Source: Volvox africanus (taxonomy: Eukaryota > Chlorophyta > Chlorophyceae > Chlamydomonadales > Volvocaceae). From it: a DNA stretch of 64,000 bases. Location: the NCBI GenBank assembly GCA_030268105.1, contig BSDZ01000079.1, forward strand, positions 992,001 to 1,056,000. Reading direction: 5' to 3'. Every line of letters starts with the position of its first letter. Positions within the stretch are counted from its first letter, which is position 1. This document shows, one piece after another, positions 1 through 9,580 of this stretch. Made by a program: the position numbers and the translations under genes. A model generated the notes under the pieces. It saw only the letters and a program-made list of their open reading frames with translations, was not told where the DNA came from and did no database searches.

Positions 1-246
1 CCGCCTCCACCGCCCCCGCCCCCGCCCCCGCCACCTCCACCGTCCCCGCCGCCACCGCCTCCTCCGCCTCCTCCGCCTCCTCCGCCTCCTCCGCCACCGC
101 CACCCCCACCACCTCCACCACCTCCACCGCCTCCACCGCTTCCACCGCTTCCACCGCCTCCTACGCATCCTACGCCTCCTACGCCTCCTACGCATCCGCC
201 TCCACCGCCCCCGCCCCCGCCACCTCCGCCTCCACCGACCCCGCCT
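1..246. repeat. CCN trinucleotide tract, unit 1
   Basis: Almost uninterrupted CCN triplets (CCG, CCT, CCA, CCC). The minus strand reads as poly-Gly or Arg/Trp-rich runs depending on frame, so long open frames here are composition artefacts. The tract abuts the truncated end of kinase domain 2 and starts before the window. Confidence 0.95.
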
Positions 247-282
247 ACTCGGAGAAGTGGAGGAACTGGCAACCTCGTTTAC

Positions 283-2046
283 CTGCAGCGCAATCCGGGC
301 GCATTGCCGCATTGACAGCCTTCCGCTGGGCGAGCGCACGACCTGTCCCAGGGTCCCGTTGCCCACAAACTCGGTGACGATCCCCACGACTGGATCCGAC
401 ACACCCGTCGCGGCGCCGCCGTTGCAGTCGCCCGTGTTGTCCCCGGCTGGCGGGCTGGTGACCACACCGAGCATGCGGACGATATTCGGGTGGTTGAGGT
501 TGGCCAGAATGTCGGCCTCAACAAGGAACGCATCCGAGTGCTTGGCGATGTGCTCCGGCTGCGCGGGACGGAGAAGGGCAGTTCTGAACAAACTGAGCAA
601 CGCGCTTCCAATATCCATACGCCGATTGGGAACCAGTCAGTACGGGTGAGAAGCGCTTTCTCCCTCCCCAGGCTAGAGAAGCAGTGGAAGTATCAGGTGC
701 CGAGGATTTGTAATACGCGGATAGGGCCCTCACATTTTACTTACTTGCTCTGTCAGGCGCACGCCATAACCTGACAAAGAAGCGCGCACAATTCCACACC
801 AGTCCGTACACTCTGGTGTCCTTCATGCAACGTTACACTCGCCTACCACCCAGCCTACGCACGCAGGGCGCTCCGAAACACCCACCTTGATCCACTTGAT
901 GGCCACGTCGCCGTATGGGAATACATCCGCCCTTGAGACTTGTCCGAACCTGAGGGCCAAGGCAAGGCCCAGCCGAAGGCCAAACTTATTTAGGCTCACA
1001 ACATTCGCAGGCACGCAGCAACAGCAGCTGTACGTCGCAGCTGCACAGCAGTGAGTGCAGTGACTGCCGATCCTCAGTAAAAAGGGATAACCAAGGGTAC
1101 TAAGCCAGGGGCACACATAGGGGCACGCGCCCTCATGGCGCCGTCTCATCACTTACGCGCCCTCGCCGATCTTCTCCTCGTTGGACACCTCCGTCTTGCG
1201 GACCTTCACCACGCCGCGCAGTGGAGAGCACTGCGCCACCGCACCAATATGGGTCGCGTCCGCTCCAGGACCTCCAGCGACCAGGCCCACGCCCATCGCC
1301 GGCGCCCTGGCCGGGGAGAAGGAGTCGCCCAGTACCAACGGATTGCCGGCGGTGCCTGGCGCCGTGCTGATAAACGATTCGTTGTCCCCAGACAACGTAA
1401 TAAGCGAGGGCACCGGCGGCAAGCCGCAGACCCTGCTGACCTCGTCGCTGGTTTCCCCGAAGGCGCTCATGTACGGGGGAAGAAAGTCAGCTCCCCAAGG
1501 TAACTGCTCTAACCGCCGTGAGACACCGCCAGCGCACGCGCGAGGGGCACCTAAGGGCCCTTCCACCGTATGCTCGCTGCTCACGGATACATCCAGTGCA
1601 CGAAGGGCCGAACCAAGTTTGACGTGCGACGATGTGGCGGTGCAGCTGCAATGAGAACGCACGGAAGGAGGGATCACTTTTACCGATCTGGAAATCAGAG
1701 AGGAACAAGAGAATATACTGACGTCGACAGACGTGATATCAAATGAACAGGCAACTGCAAAGTGAAGGAGGGACTCGAGCGATCGCAAAAGCCCAGCGGG
1801 TCAAACTGACCTGGAGTGGCTTTCATCAGCGTCCAAACTGAACTGAGCGGAGCAGATGCTACGCCGCCTGAGGCTGTGCTCAAGGGCGCTGGCCCGATCG
1901 CTTATTTCGTAAGGGTCGCTCCAGTCGTCGCTCCACTTTGGGCCGAACTCTGAGGCGCACGCCACGGGCTGGCAGCTGCAACCAAGTTGACCATAATGTG
2001 CAGCGAAGTTTGTGCGGCGGTCAACCAGCCATCGATAAGCCGTCGT
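283..2046 (-). pseudogene. Contracted TKL-type kinase gene, N-lobe only (unit 1)
   Basis: Four exons can be placed on the minus strand. They are an upstream exon 1811..2046 (5' limit unresolved), a linker exon 1157..1687 ending in IGEGA, a 64-nt exon 886..949 with the glycine loop FGQV and the VAIK lysine, and exon 283..558 with helix C (FLVEADIL) and the hinge (EFVGNGTLG). The catalytic-loop and DFG/C-lobe exons present in units 2 to 5 are absent; the CCN tract follows at once. The product would lack HRD and DFG, so it cannot be an active kinase. The codon after PPAGD is AAC (Asn), unlike Ile or Thr in the other copies. Confidence 0.8.
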
Positions 2047-2170
2047 TCATAGTGGGAATGTAGACAACCCAAAACAAACGCCCACTAATTCACTACGTCA
2101 TACAACTCAAGCAAGTCGGAATCGCTAAGACACGAGTGTCGCATGTCATACAACCGCTTTCAACCATCTC

Positions 2171-2210
2171 TGTGTATGTGTATGCGTATGTGTATGTGTA
2201 TGTGTATGTG
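2171..2210. repeat. GTATGT microsatellite, unit 1
   Basis: Imperfect TATGTG hexamer run, one hexamer shorter than in the other units. It creates the Tyr/Val run of a spurious plus-strand frame. Confidence 0.9.
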
Positions 2211-2596
2211 CTCAAATCATTGAATGCGGAGGAAGCTTTGAGCTCATACATAAGCTCTTTGCTGGGGCTAAAAAAGTTGGTTTATAAGATAAATACGAGA
2301 ATCAATATTTTTTGGGATGAAATACAATATTCGTTGCGTTCTTTTAGTATTATCAGTGAAGATTGAGTGATCCATTGGGATACTGAGGGGATTTACAGTC
2401 CTTTATACATTTTTATTTTGATATATCATAAATGACAAATAGGACATTTAAAACATTGAGGTTTCCTGGCTATGCAAATATATCTTCCATGTAATATTAG
2501 CCAGTGATGGGCATGGATTAACCATATATTTGGACTTTGCCTTAATATCCTTGTCCTTTTCTATTTTTTCATTCTTCATATTTTTGAATTGTAAGC
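2211..2596. other. AT-rich stretch between the kinase and the downstream exons (unit 1)
   Basis: This is visibly AT-rich beside its GC-rich neighbours. A plus-strand frame ending at TGA 2364..2366 stays open for about 50 codons (LKSLNAEEALSSYISSLLG onward) without a recognised family. The rest, 2367..2596, holds nothing recognised. Equivalent stretches: 13940..14325, 25669..26054, 37398..37783 and 56276..56661. Confidence 0.5.
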
Positions 2597-3239
2597 TTAC
2601 TTAAGAACTTGCAGCAGCGTGGCACGTATCAGATTTCCTAACCTGGACAAGTGTTCAGCGCCCATCCATTCGTCGCCGTCATCCAGTTGTAAGCGTGCAA
2701 AAAGCCTTGTAAGGTCCTGAACATACCACACACAAAAAGGAGTGAACATGTTGCAAAATATTAAAATTCGTCACTTGAATGTCCACCTGGAACGCACCAA
2801 CCTCAGTGAAAACTTCACAATTGCCCAGTTAAACGCGTGTGATGGTCTTGTCTACGAGATCCAAATTACTGATGCCCATCGGCCCGAAAAATGCCCCTAC
2901 CTCTGACAATCGCTGCGCCACGTTCCCCGCCGAAAGTGATGCCGGCTTTGTGGACACCTGTTTAACCAGCAAGGAGTTGATAAAGTATAGGTGCTGCTCA
3001 TTTTCCTCGAACTAAAGAACAGCAAACTTCGGTCCAGCTTCCAGCCGCACCTTCCGACCTTCCTCGCGTCCGCTCATGTCCCGCACTGCTTGGGACTTCC
3101 AAAGAATCCCTACACCTCGCCGCTTCCATTTGGGTTCATTGAAGCGATTCTCTCGACCATTTCCAACATGTCGTTGAAAAGATCCAGAGGCAGGTCGGTG
3201 CAGACCCATGTTTGCTTGCGCTTGCTCGTTGCCAGTATA
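2597..3239 (-). pseudogene. 3' exons of an unrecognised protein-coding gene (unit 1)
   Basis: Three minus-strand exons splice in frame. X1 3116..3239 (SKRKQTWVCTDLPLDLFNDM and on, donor GAG|GTGTAGG), X2 2901..2993 (HLYFINSLLVKQ... to QRLSE, donor GAG|GTAGGG), X3 2597..2716 (DLTRLFARLQLDDGDEWMGA... to LLQVLK then TAA). The X1/X2 and X2/X3 junctions are phase 0 and no stop interrupts them. The peptide is mixed charged and hydrophobic, as for a helical globular C-terminus. I do not recognise the family. No convincing upstream exons were found before the MFS fragment begins, so this may be a 5'-truncated fragment caught in the repeat. The type is called pseudogene for that reason only; the exons carry no lesion. 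Confidence 0.55.
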
Positions 3240-4673
3240 CTATATCAGCACTGCACTGTATGCAGAATTGCTAGCTGGAGTGAGCGAGTGGAGCTAAGTG
3301 AAATATGGATAATGTATTGGTGTATAAATACATCGTAGCAAACGCGATTCCGTACTGGCGATGTGACTTTCACGGCGGCGACGGTTGCGGTTGTCCACCT
3401 GCCATTTGCTCCATATCGGGGGGAATCCCCTTCTTTCCCCCTGCTCTAAAACGCTAAACCTCAATTCTTTAATACTCAAATTGTATTACCTTTCACGAGT
3501 ATTTCCCCAATCTATATTGAATATAACTCAATCTAACATGGTAGATTATGATAATGATAATGATTTGAAAAGAGTTTTGGGTCTTCGATTCTTTTCCTTT
3601 TTGCGTGGACCTTAGTGGCACCTATCCCGCGCATCCGTGTGTGCATTGCTGCATACCCCGTGAAACGAAAGATATACTTACTTAGCTTACGTAGGCTTGG
3701 AGGTTGTGCACTTTATGTATTTAAAGAGATTTCTTGCTATTTGGGAACGTTTGGCCTCCAAGGATGCTAGCTGTGTAGACAGACCATGTAGCCAGATCCA
3801 AAGCTCGAGTCATTTTGCAGAGGTCGCACGTCAGATATAAAATATTTTCGCCAGTCATCAGTCGGTTAGGAATGAAATCCCGCGTACAGCTGGTCATAAC
3901 GCATAGGGGGACTTACTGGGACGCCTTGCGCTGGTTTTTGAACCCCGCTTGGCTCCACCCATTGAAACGTTATAGGCAGGCATTCTACCTTGAAAGCTGA
4001 AAAGCTTTTATTTATGGACGTGATGTGAATTTTCTTGTCCCTTGCGGTTGGGTGCCGGACTCTTGGGACCGCTACTAATCACGAAAACGTAGGGGCTACC
4101 GTTCATCACCCAGGCTGGTCCGCAGCGCCCCCGTCTTGACAAAAGAAGGAGGGAAGGAGGGAAGGAGGGAAAGGAGCGCAGATGGGAAACGTCCTCCTGT
4201 CGCAGGGCTCGGTTTACGAGGTACACATCAGGCGCACTTGACCTCAGTAAAATCATGTTACATGCAGCTTGCAGATCGAAATCACCGCGTCCTGGATCCC
4301 ACAGACCCGTGGGTCCTGACGATCGTGATCAAGATGTGCTATATCGCACGCCCGCATAGCTTTAGCCTCTGCGAACATGATGTTTGACATGCAGCGTGCA
4401 ACAAAGGAAGCCCTGGACAAGGCACTGTCAACTTAAAGGATTGAGAGCTGGGAGCTTATGTTGAACGATGTAAAGCTCTGGATTGAACGATACACTTTCC
4501 CCCCACACAACTTCCCCCGCCCCGCCAGCTGTGTGGGTCACTGCGTGAGACAAATGATTTCCAAATCCTCTTCCCCTCCATCCCGTCCGTACTTTCCTTT
4601 TTTACCTGTGACCAGGTCCGCAGTCACTCCCCTTCCCTGCTCGTGCTCTCCTCCTCCTGTGACTTGCCACATC
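3240..4673. other. Stretch without a supported gene between the minus-strand exons and the MFS fragment (unit 1)
   Basis: Mixed composition, AT-rich at 3460..3600, with a GGGAAGGAG run at 4145..4172. A short plus-strand frame, IALASANMMFDMQRATKEAL onward, ends at TAA 4435..4437 and could be part of an exon, but no partner exon or family is visible. The first four membrane segments expected for the MFS transporter were not found here. Equivalents: 14969..16402, 26698..28131, 38427..39860 and 57305..58738. Confidence 0.5.
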
Positions 4674-4750
4674 CCTCATGCCTCATGCCTCATGCCTCAT
4701 GCCTTATGCCTCATGCCTCGTGCCTCATGCCTCGTGCCTCATGCCTCGTG
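4674..4750. repeat. CCTCATG heptamer array, unit 1
   Basis: Eleven exact-length copies of CCTCATG, with CCTCGTG and CCTTATG variants, end 22 bp before the splice acceptor of the MFS exon. They lie in the intron and supply part of its pyrimidine content. Confidence 0.95.
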
Positions 4751-5329
4751 TGTCTTCATCTTCTTTTCCCAGAGCCACTGCTGTGGGGTATCTGACGTCA
4801 TGCTTCTCAGTCGGCATGCTGGCGGGGCCCCTCATCGGCGGCTACCTCGCCGTCAAGACTGCCCTGTGGACATGCATCGCACTCACCGCCGTCACGTGGA
4901 TTTATCTCGTGGCGGTTGTCCCGGAATGCGCGCCGGGGCCGCTGGCCACCTCCGCCACTGACCGACAGCGCAATACCCGTGGGATGTGGCCAGGGTAGTC
5001 CGCTTGGGGTGGCAGACGGCGGCGTCAGGAGGCGAGCAGGGAGGGAGGTGGAACAAGAGGAGGACGAGCAGGAGCGCTTAGTGACGGCGAAGACGGAAGC
5101 GCTAGCGGCCGCGGAGGTGGTGTCGTTGATTTCGTCGCAAAGCCGCTTGATGAGCGGCGGCTCGGCGCCATCGGCGGCTGCCGACGCGGACGCTGGCGTA
5201 CCTGGCGCATGCGCGGTGTACGGCACTGCGTGTTGTCCCCACACCCGGGTGAGCACTTGCGCCGGAAGCGATGGCAATCAGGAGGAGACGATGTTGCCGT
5301 ATTGTCGCCGGCCCCGGCGCAGCAGCGCA

Positions 5330-5503
5330 GGTGGAGGCGGCGGCAGTGGCGGTCACGGCGGCGGCAGCGGCGGTCACGGCGGCGGCAGCGGCGGTCACGG
5401 CAACGGCGGCGGCGGTCACGGCAACGGCGGCGGCAGCGGCGGTCACGGCAACGGCGGCGGCGGTCACGGCAACGGCGGCGGCGGTCACGGCAACGGCGGC
5501 GGC
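5330..5503. repeat. GGN / 21-bp Gly-rich coding repeat in the MFS central loop, unit 1
   Basis: Tandem 18- and 21-bp variants of GGCGGTCACGGCAACGGCGG encode GGHGNGGG and GGSGGHG repeats between TM6 and TM7. All periods are multiples of three, so length changes keep the frame. Confidence 0.92.
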
Positions 5504-6177
5504 AGTAACAGGCTATTGGGTCTTTCCACCGCCTGGTCGGTGATTCGGCATTCATCTTTCTACCGCCGTATCGCCGCCATTTGGGTTGTGGTGGCAATGA
5601 CGTGGGAAGGTGCTGGGGAATTACTAATGCAGTACCTGCAGTTCAAGCTGGGATTCAACACCTTAGATCAGGTACGGCCCATTAAAGTGCGCGCGTGCGT
5701 GTGTGTGTGTTTTCATGTTATGCATCGCGGGGGCGAAGGGAGGGTGTGGGAAGGGGGGCGAGGGAGGGCACGGGGGCGGGGTAAGGGGCAAGGGGGAACC
5801 GAGCGGATGTGCAGTACAATTAGAAACAGAACCAGAGACCAACCGATTGTACCAGATTAACCGCGTTGTCGTATAAGAACGTCAGTTATTGTGTTTCAAT
5901 ATTTTATAAAGTCTCCTTGTTGGTCTTTCTGCATTCGCATTCGCATTCGTATTCCAGAAGAGATGTTTCCTTCTGCCTGTCTGCCTTCCTTCGTCCACGT
6001 AAGGCCCACGTGCTAACAGTCCTCGCGTCCGGGGGCCTGGTGGTCAAGTTGGGCCTCCTGTCCCTGATGGTTCGTTGGATGGGATAATGGCGGTTGTTGG
6101 CATTCGGTTTGGCAGCTTACGCGGCGGAGTGTGTGGCGCTGGCGGCCATTGTTTTTTATGTTTATAAGGTTTAAACG

Positions 6178-6247
6178 GGACGGGAGGGAAGGGAAGGTGA
6201 GGGGAGGGGAGGGGAGGGAAGGGGAGGGGAGGGGAGGGGAAGAGGGG
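6178..6247 (+). repeat. G-rich purine tract in the MFS region (unit 1)
   Basis: GGGGA and GGGAA repeats with many runs of three or four G, so plus-strand G-quadruplex potential. It lies in a presumed intron. Equivalents: 17907..17976, 29636..29705, 41365..41434 and 60264..60333. Confidence 0.8.
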
Positions 6248-6431
6248 ATCGCGAGCCGGGTCAGTATCCAAGTAAGGTTACCCAACCCACACGGACTCAT
6301 CAGGCATGTGGCTTGTCGGAGGGATTATCGCTGTGTTATGTAACTTCAGCGGTTTAACAGTTGGGTCGTTGCTGGTTGGCCGTTGGCTTGGTTTCCTGAA
6401 AGATTGCTTCAACCTTCGCGTGGCTGTGTAG

Positions 6432-7277
6432 CGCAGATTGGCATCGGAAGCCGCACTTGGTGGTTCAGGCAGTTGACTGGATTTCCCCAACGATGGGACT
6501 CAGGAAACCGGTGCTGCTGAAGGAACCTTTACGTTGAAACCCTTTTTATGTGCTGCCAGTCTTTTCTTATTGTTTTTTCGCTGATTTTTTGGCATGTTTG
6601 CTGCAAGTTTTACATAACGACTTCTAAAACCCTAATACAAATTGTATTGCAGTCAAAGTAACAATCCCTGCGGCATAATCCACTTCGGTTGTAGTCGGCG
6701 AGAAAGAACCTCCTTGCAGGGAGGGCAGGCAAGATGAGGGATGCCGTGATTGTAAAAAGGGTAGAACTTAGTCCCACTCAGTTCCGGTGGCCTTCTCCCA
6801 AGAGGAGCGGTGACAAGGGGGCACCGGCTCCCAAGGTTATGGTACGAAGGAAGGGCGGGAGGGAGAGAAGGGGTGTGAAGTAGGAGGGAGGGAGGGAGGG
6901 AGGGACAGGGAAGGAGGAGACGAATAGACGGCGTCTAGCTCCGTCCAAGAAGTTAGGAGAAGGTGAAAATGTTTGAACGTAAACTAGGTAGCCGCCAAGG
7001 CCGCAAATAGACGCCCAAGATAAGGCAATAGAATCCATATTAAAGTTTGCTATTGACCTTGCTGCTGGTGGTGGCGAAAAGGTACCAAGTAAATATTCTT
7101 AGGTTCATTAAAGTGGGAAGCGCGAGATCTGAAAGCTGACCGCTGGTGCTGTCATGCTCGTACACCTCCCAACCCTTTCTTAGGAAGACAAAGCGCCCGA
7201 ACCAAAGCCCCCCAAACCAGCCCAAACTACCCTGAAGCCCGCGCACGTGCGAATCAAACAAAGCGATATACAAAGTT
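6432..7277. other. Stretch without a supported gene downstream of the MFS fragment (unit 1)
   Basis: Contains a second purine tract of GGGA repeats at 6847..6918. The retrotransposon target (CCCTG) corresponds to position 6670 of this unit. Small open frames on the minus strand (6778..7038, 7040..7285) show no family resemblance. Equivalents start at 18161, 29890, 41619 (interrupted by the retrotransposon) and 60518. Confidence 0.5.
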
Positions 7278-7439
7278 GTGTACATCGTTTTGGCAATTTT
7301 AAAAAAGTCTGCTGTTGCTTTACCCGAGCAAATAGAAGGGCTATCTTCAGCAATAGGAAATTTAAAGGAGAAGGGTGTTGAAATAACTAAACCTATTACA
7401 TATTCACTAGCTGAAGAAGATGCAGAAGATACGCCATAA
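7278..7439 (+). pseudogene. Bacterial-looking AT-rich reading frame, 3' part (unit 1)
   Basis: An intronless AT-rich frame of 53 codons runs to TAA 7437..7439: LPEQIEGLSSAIGNLKEKGV, then a Glu/Asp-rich tail ending AEEDAEDTP. Codons favour A/T at the third position, unlike the kinase exons. There is no ATG; the frame emerges from GC-rich sequence on its left, as if its 5' part were cut off. Unit 1 has TTA where the other units have TTT (Leu/Phe). I do not recognise the protein. Confidence 0.4.
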
Positions 7440-7448
7440 ACTAATAAA

Positions 7449-7571
7449 ATGATCTCTGCTCCTTCGATAAACCTCGTAGCTGCAAGAATAGCAACTAGCA
7501 GTATTTTGCTTGCATTATTTTTAGTTATTTTTTCTGCTAATTTCCTAAATTATTTTAATTTTTTAGTATAG
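7449..7571 (+). CDS. Short bacterial-looking ORF with one membrane segment (unit 1)
   Basis: A 40-residue ORF starts 9 bp after the stop of the preceding frame, in operon-like spacing. It begins MISAPSINLVAARIATSS and ends in a strongly hydrophobic stretch (ILLALFLVIFSANFLNYF). Codon use is AT-rich. Unit 1 has TTC CTA where the others have TTA CTA (Phe/Leu). A native algal origin cannot be excluded; the pair could be a nuclear insertion of endosymbiont DNA. Confidence 0.35.
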   Translation: MISAPSINLVAARIATSSILLALFLVIFSANFLNYFNFLV

Positions 7572-7710
7572 CCTTGCATCCATACTACCGTCCAGCTTAT
7601 CATGCAAGTTTGTTATAGCAGCTTGAACAAGAACGAGAAATAATCACATTGAACAAAGTGCACAGTCTGACGCGGACGCACCTGGGACAGCGGTGTGCGG
7701 TTGCAGCCGC

Positions 7711-7761
7711 AAAGGTCAAGGACATGCAAAGGTCAAGAACATGCAAAGGTCAAGGGCATGC
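7711..7761. repeat. Three tandem 17-bp repeats, unit 1
   Basis: Three copies of AAAGGTCAAGGACATGC; the second has AGAAC and the third has AGGGC in place of AGGAC. Confidence 0.93.
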
Positions 7762-9334
7762 ACATGCGAGAGGAAGAAGAAGGGTAAGGGCAAGGAAAAA
7801 GCAGACGTGAGAGGACGGGTCCAAGGCAGTTAAAGCAACGCTATTGAACCGTGCACCCCAGGAAAACTATGCCGTTGGGTTTTGCCGTAGAGAAGGAGCG
7901 AAGAAATGGTCAGAAAGTAATAAATACAATTTGGAAGAAGGATGGGAGGACTTCTGTGTCAGAAAACGACAGGACGACAGTCGAAGGGTACGGCATCGGC
8001 ATGGGGGAATGGGAAGAAAAACCGGAAAGGGCGTCAAAAGGCACAGTTGTGAAAGAAGAAGGCGGGGCACAGATTAAGACGCGGGGTCAGGGGCGCGTAG
8101 GAAAAGAGAAGGGTGAAGAGAGAATGGCAGGGGCAAAGAACGGTCGCGGGAAGCACAGTCTAGAACCACGAATGGCTCCCACCAGAAGGTGCGTAGGTTA
8201 CAAAATGAACATATATGTTACATGTACATGGTCACCACGATGCAAGTGGACCGCTTCACCACCACTTGGCCGCCACCACCAGATGGCTCTGAAGGGGCTC
8301 AGAGGCTGAGTAGCGGGGTCAGCAGTCTGGGATGCCACAAGACTATAGTTGGTGCCAAGCACGCCACACGACATACTGACAGACTCGTGAGCCTCACGGC
8401 AGAAGATGGGCTCACTCGGCATGTGTGATTGGCCACACATCCAATACACATTGGATGCGTGATTCAGAAACAGTCCTTAGTGGGGGGGGTGTCCACATGC
8501 ACTTGTTCACATCCAACCTCCTCATTGTGGTTGCTCTGTGCCGTTATATAGTTATACCATGTCCGTTCGTATTGTGTGTGAACCGATACTGGTTCCATCA
8601 TCCTGGTCCCATCATATCATCAACGTCTCATCATGTGCCGACCTATCTCATTAAAATAAAAGCCACTGGCGCCTTTCGTTACAAGGCGAGAGGGGTGTGC
8701 ATGCACCCGAGCCACTGGGCCTCCTCCTCCTCTTTTACCTCCACCTCCTCCTCTTCCACCACAACATCATCATCATCATTATTGATATTCCCTAACACGT
8801 GTTGACGGTGTGCCAGGTGGCAGCTCACAAGTCACAACAGACATCCTCCTCCCCCGCCGCACGCAGTTCCTTGACAGGCAGACAGGTACTACCTGCGCTA
8901 TAAGTTATCTGCGCTTTCCCACTGATACCATTACTACACCGTTCGGTGCTTTAGCAGCCTCTTGTCTCATGTTCGTCAAATCTGACCGCGTGACTTATCT
9001 TAGCCCTTCAGGCAATGGCCCGGGCCCTTGTGAGAAACATCTAGATTACCTCGCCGGCCGCTCAGAGTCTCCGATGAATGGTGAGAGGGCAGAGGAAGCC
9101 CATCACCCTAAGTTGTTGTCAACCTTCACAATCTCCTATAACCTGATGACGACAGTGATCTAAGTTCATTGAAAGGCAGGGCCGCCCTTACAGCATCCTG
9201 CCTCTGCTTAAAAATTGGTTGAGTTGTGGTGGTGGCAGAGGCAGCAAGCCCCCCTCCTCCTGCTGCTGCTGTTGTGGATGTGGTGATGGTGAGTGCAACA
9301 GCAAGCCCTGCTGCTGCTGTTGTAGCTGTGGTGA
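7762..9334. other. Stretch without a supported gene up to the next CCN tract (unit 1)
   Basis: Open frames of up to 152 codons overlap on both strands but show no family signal or consistent codon pattern. A CCTCCT pyrimidine run at 8720..8760 and a CAT/ATC run at 8764..8778 precede a possible splice acceptor (GTGCCAG near 8817) and a short Ser/Gln-rich frame ending at a possible donor (CAG|GTACTA near 8884). This is too weak to call an exon. CTG-repeat patches occur at 9257..9325. Equivalents start at 19490, 31219, 50107 and 61847. Confidence 0.45.
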
Positions 9335-9580
9335 CCGCCTCCACCGCCCCCGCCCCCGCCCCCGCCACCTCCACCGTCCCCGCCGCCACCGCCTCCTCCG
9401 CCTCCTCCGCCTCCTCCGCCTCCTCCGCCACCGCCACCCCCACCACCTCCACCACCTCCACCGCCTCCACCGCTTCCACCGCTTCCACCGCCTCCTACGC
9501 ATCCTACGCCTCCTACGCCTCCTACGCATCCGCCTCCACCGCCCCCGCCCCCGCCACCTCCGCCTCCACCGACCCCGCCT
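9335..9580. repeat. CCN trinucleotide tract, unit 2
   Basis: Same tract, type-I allele with four CTCCGC-like TCC repeats. On its left flank are two CTG-repeat patches (9257..9325) that encode Gln runs on the minus strand in one frame. Confidence 0.95.

Larger units (their letters stand above)
4773..6431 (+). pseudogene. MFS transporter fragment, HIAT1/MFSD14-like (unit 1)
   Basis: Plus-strand exons resemble a major facilitator of the tetracycline-resistance/HIAT1 group. The first begins after TTTTCCCAG at 4773 and reads ATAVGYLTSCFSVGMLAGPL, then a hydrophobic helix to VVPECAPG (about TM5-6). A Glu-rich central loop and a Gly/His/Asn repeat follow, then IAAIWVVVAMTWEGAGELLM to DQ (about TM7), donor at 5672. 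The exon from 6004 reads AHVLTVLASGGLVVKLGLLS and on (about TM8) and continues in the same frame into a TM9-like helix up to 6168. A membrane-like segment MWLVGGIIAVLCNFSGLTVG runs from 6306 to a TAG at 6429..6431. Defects: TM1-4 are not found, the frame changes by one base between about 4916 and 4998 unless a very short intron exists, and TAA at 6085..6087 interrupts the TM8-9 frame. Family call is from remembered motifs. Confidence 0.6.
1..9334. repeat. Array unit 1 (contracted copy)
   Basis: This copy is 9334 bp, 2389 bp shorter than unit 2. The missing piece holds the kinase catalytic-loop exon, the DFG/C-lobe exon and one of the two N-lobe blocks. It is also the most divergent unit, with private SNPs such as an extra T in the T-run near 6581, TTTACCC instead of TTTTCCC near 7321, and CTTATTTCG instead of CTTAGTTCG near 1901. 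Confidence 0.93.

Noticed and set aside
4674..4750. CRISPR-like or telomere-like array
   Set aside because: Contiguous 7-mers without spacers; CCTCATG is not a telomere repeat and lies in an intron.
4916..5860. Single 314-codon protein starting at 4916
   Set aside because: Its start lies out of frame within the TM5-6 coding exon and its end reads through the donor at 5672; only the middle part is likely MFS coding.
7844..8309. Two overlapping plus-strand frames of 77 and 152 codons
   Set aside because: Purine-rich low-complexity DNA; no motif, no splice or codon pattern, and overlapping frames on both strands.
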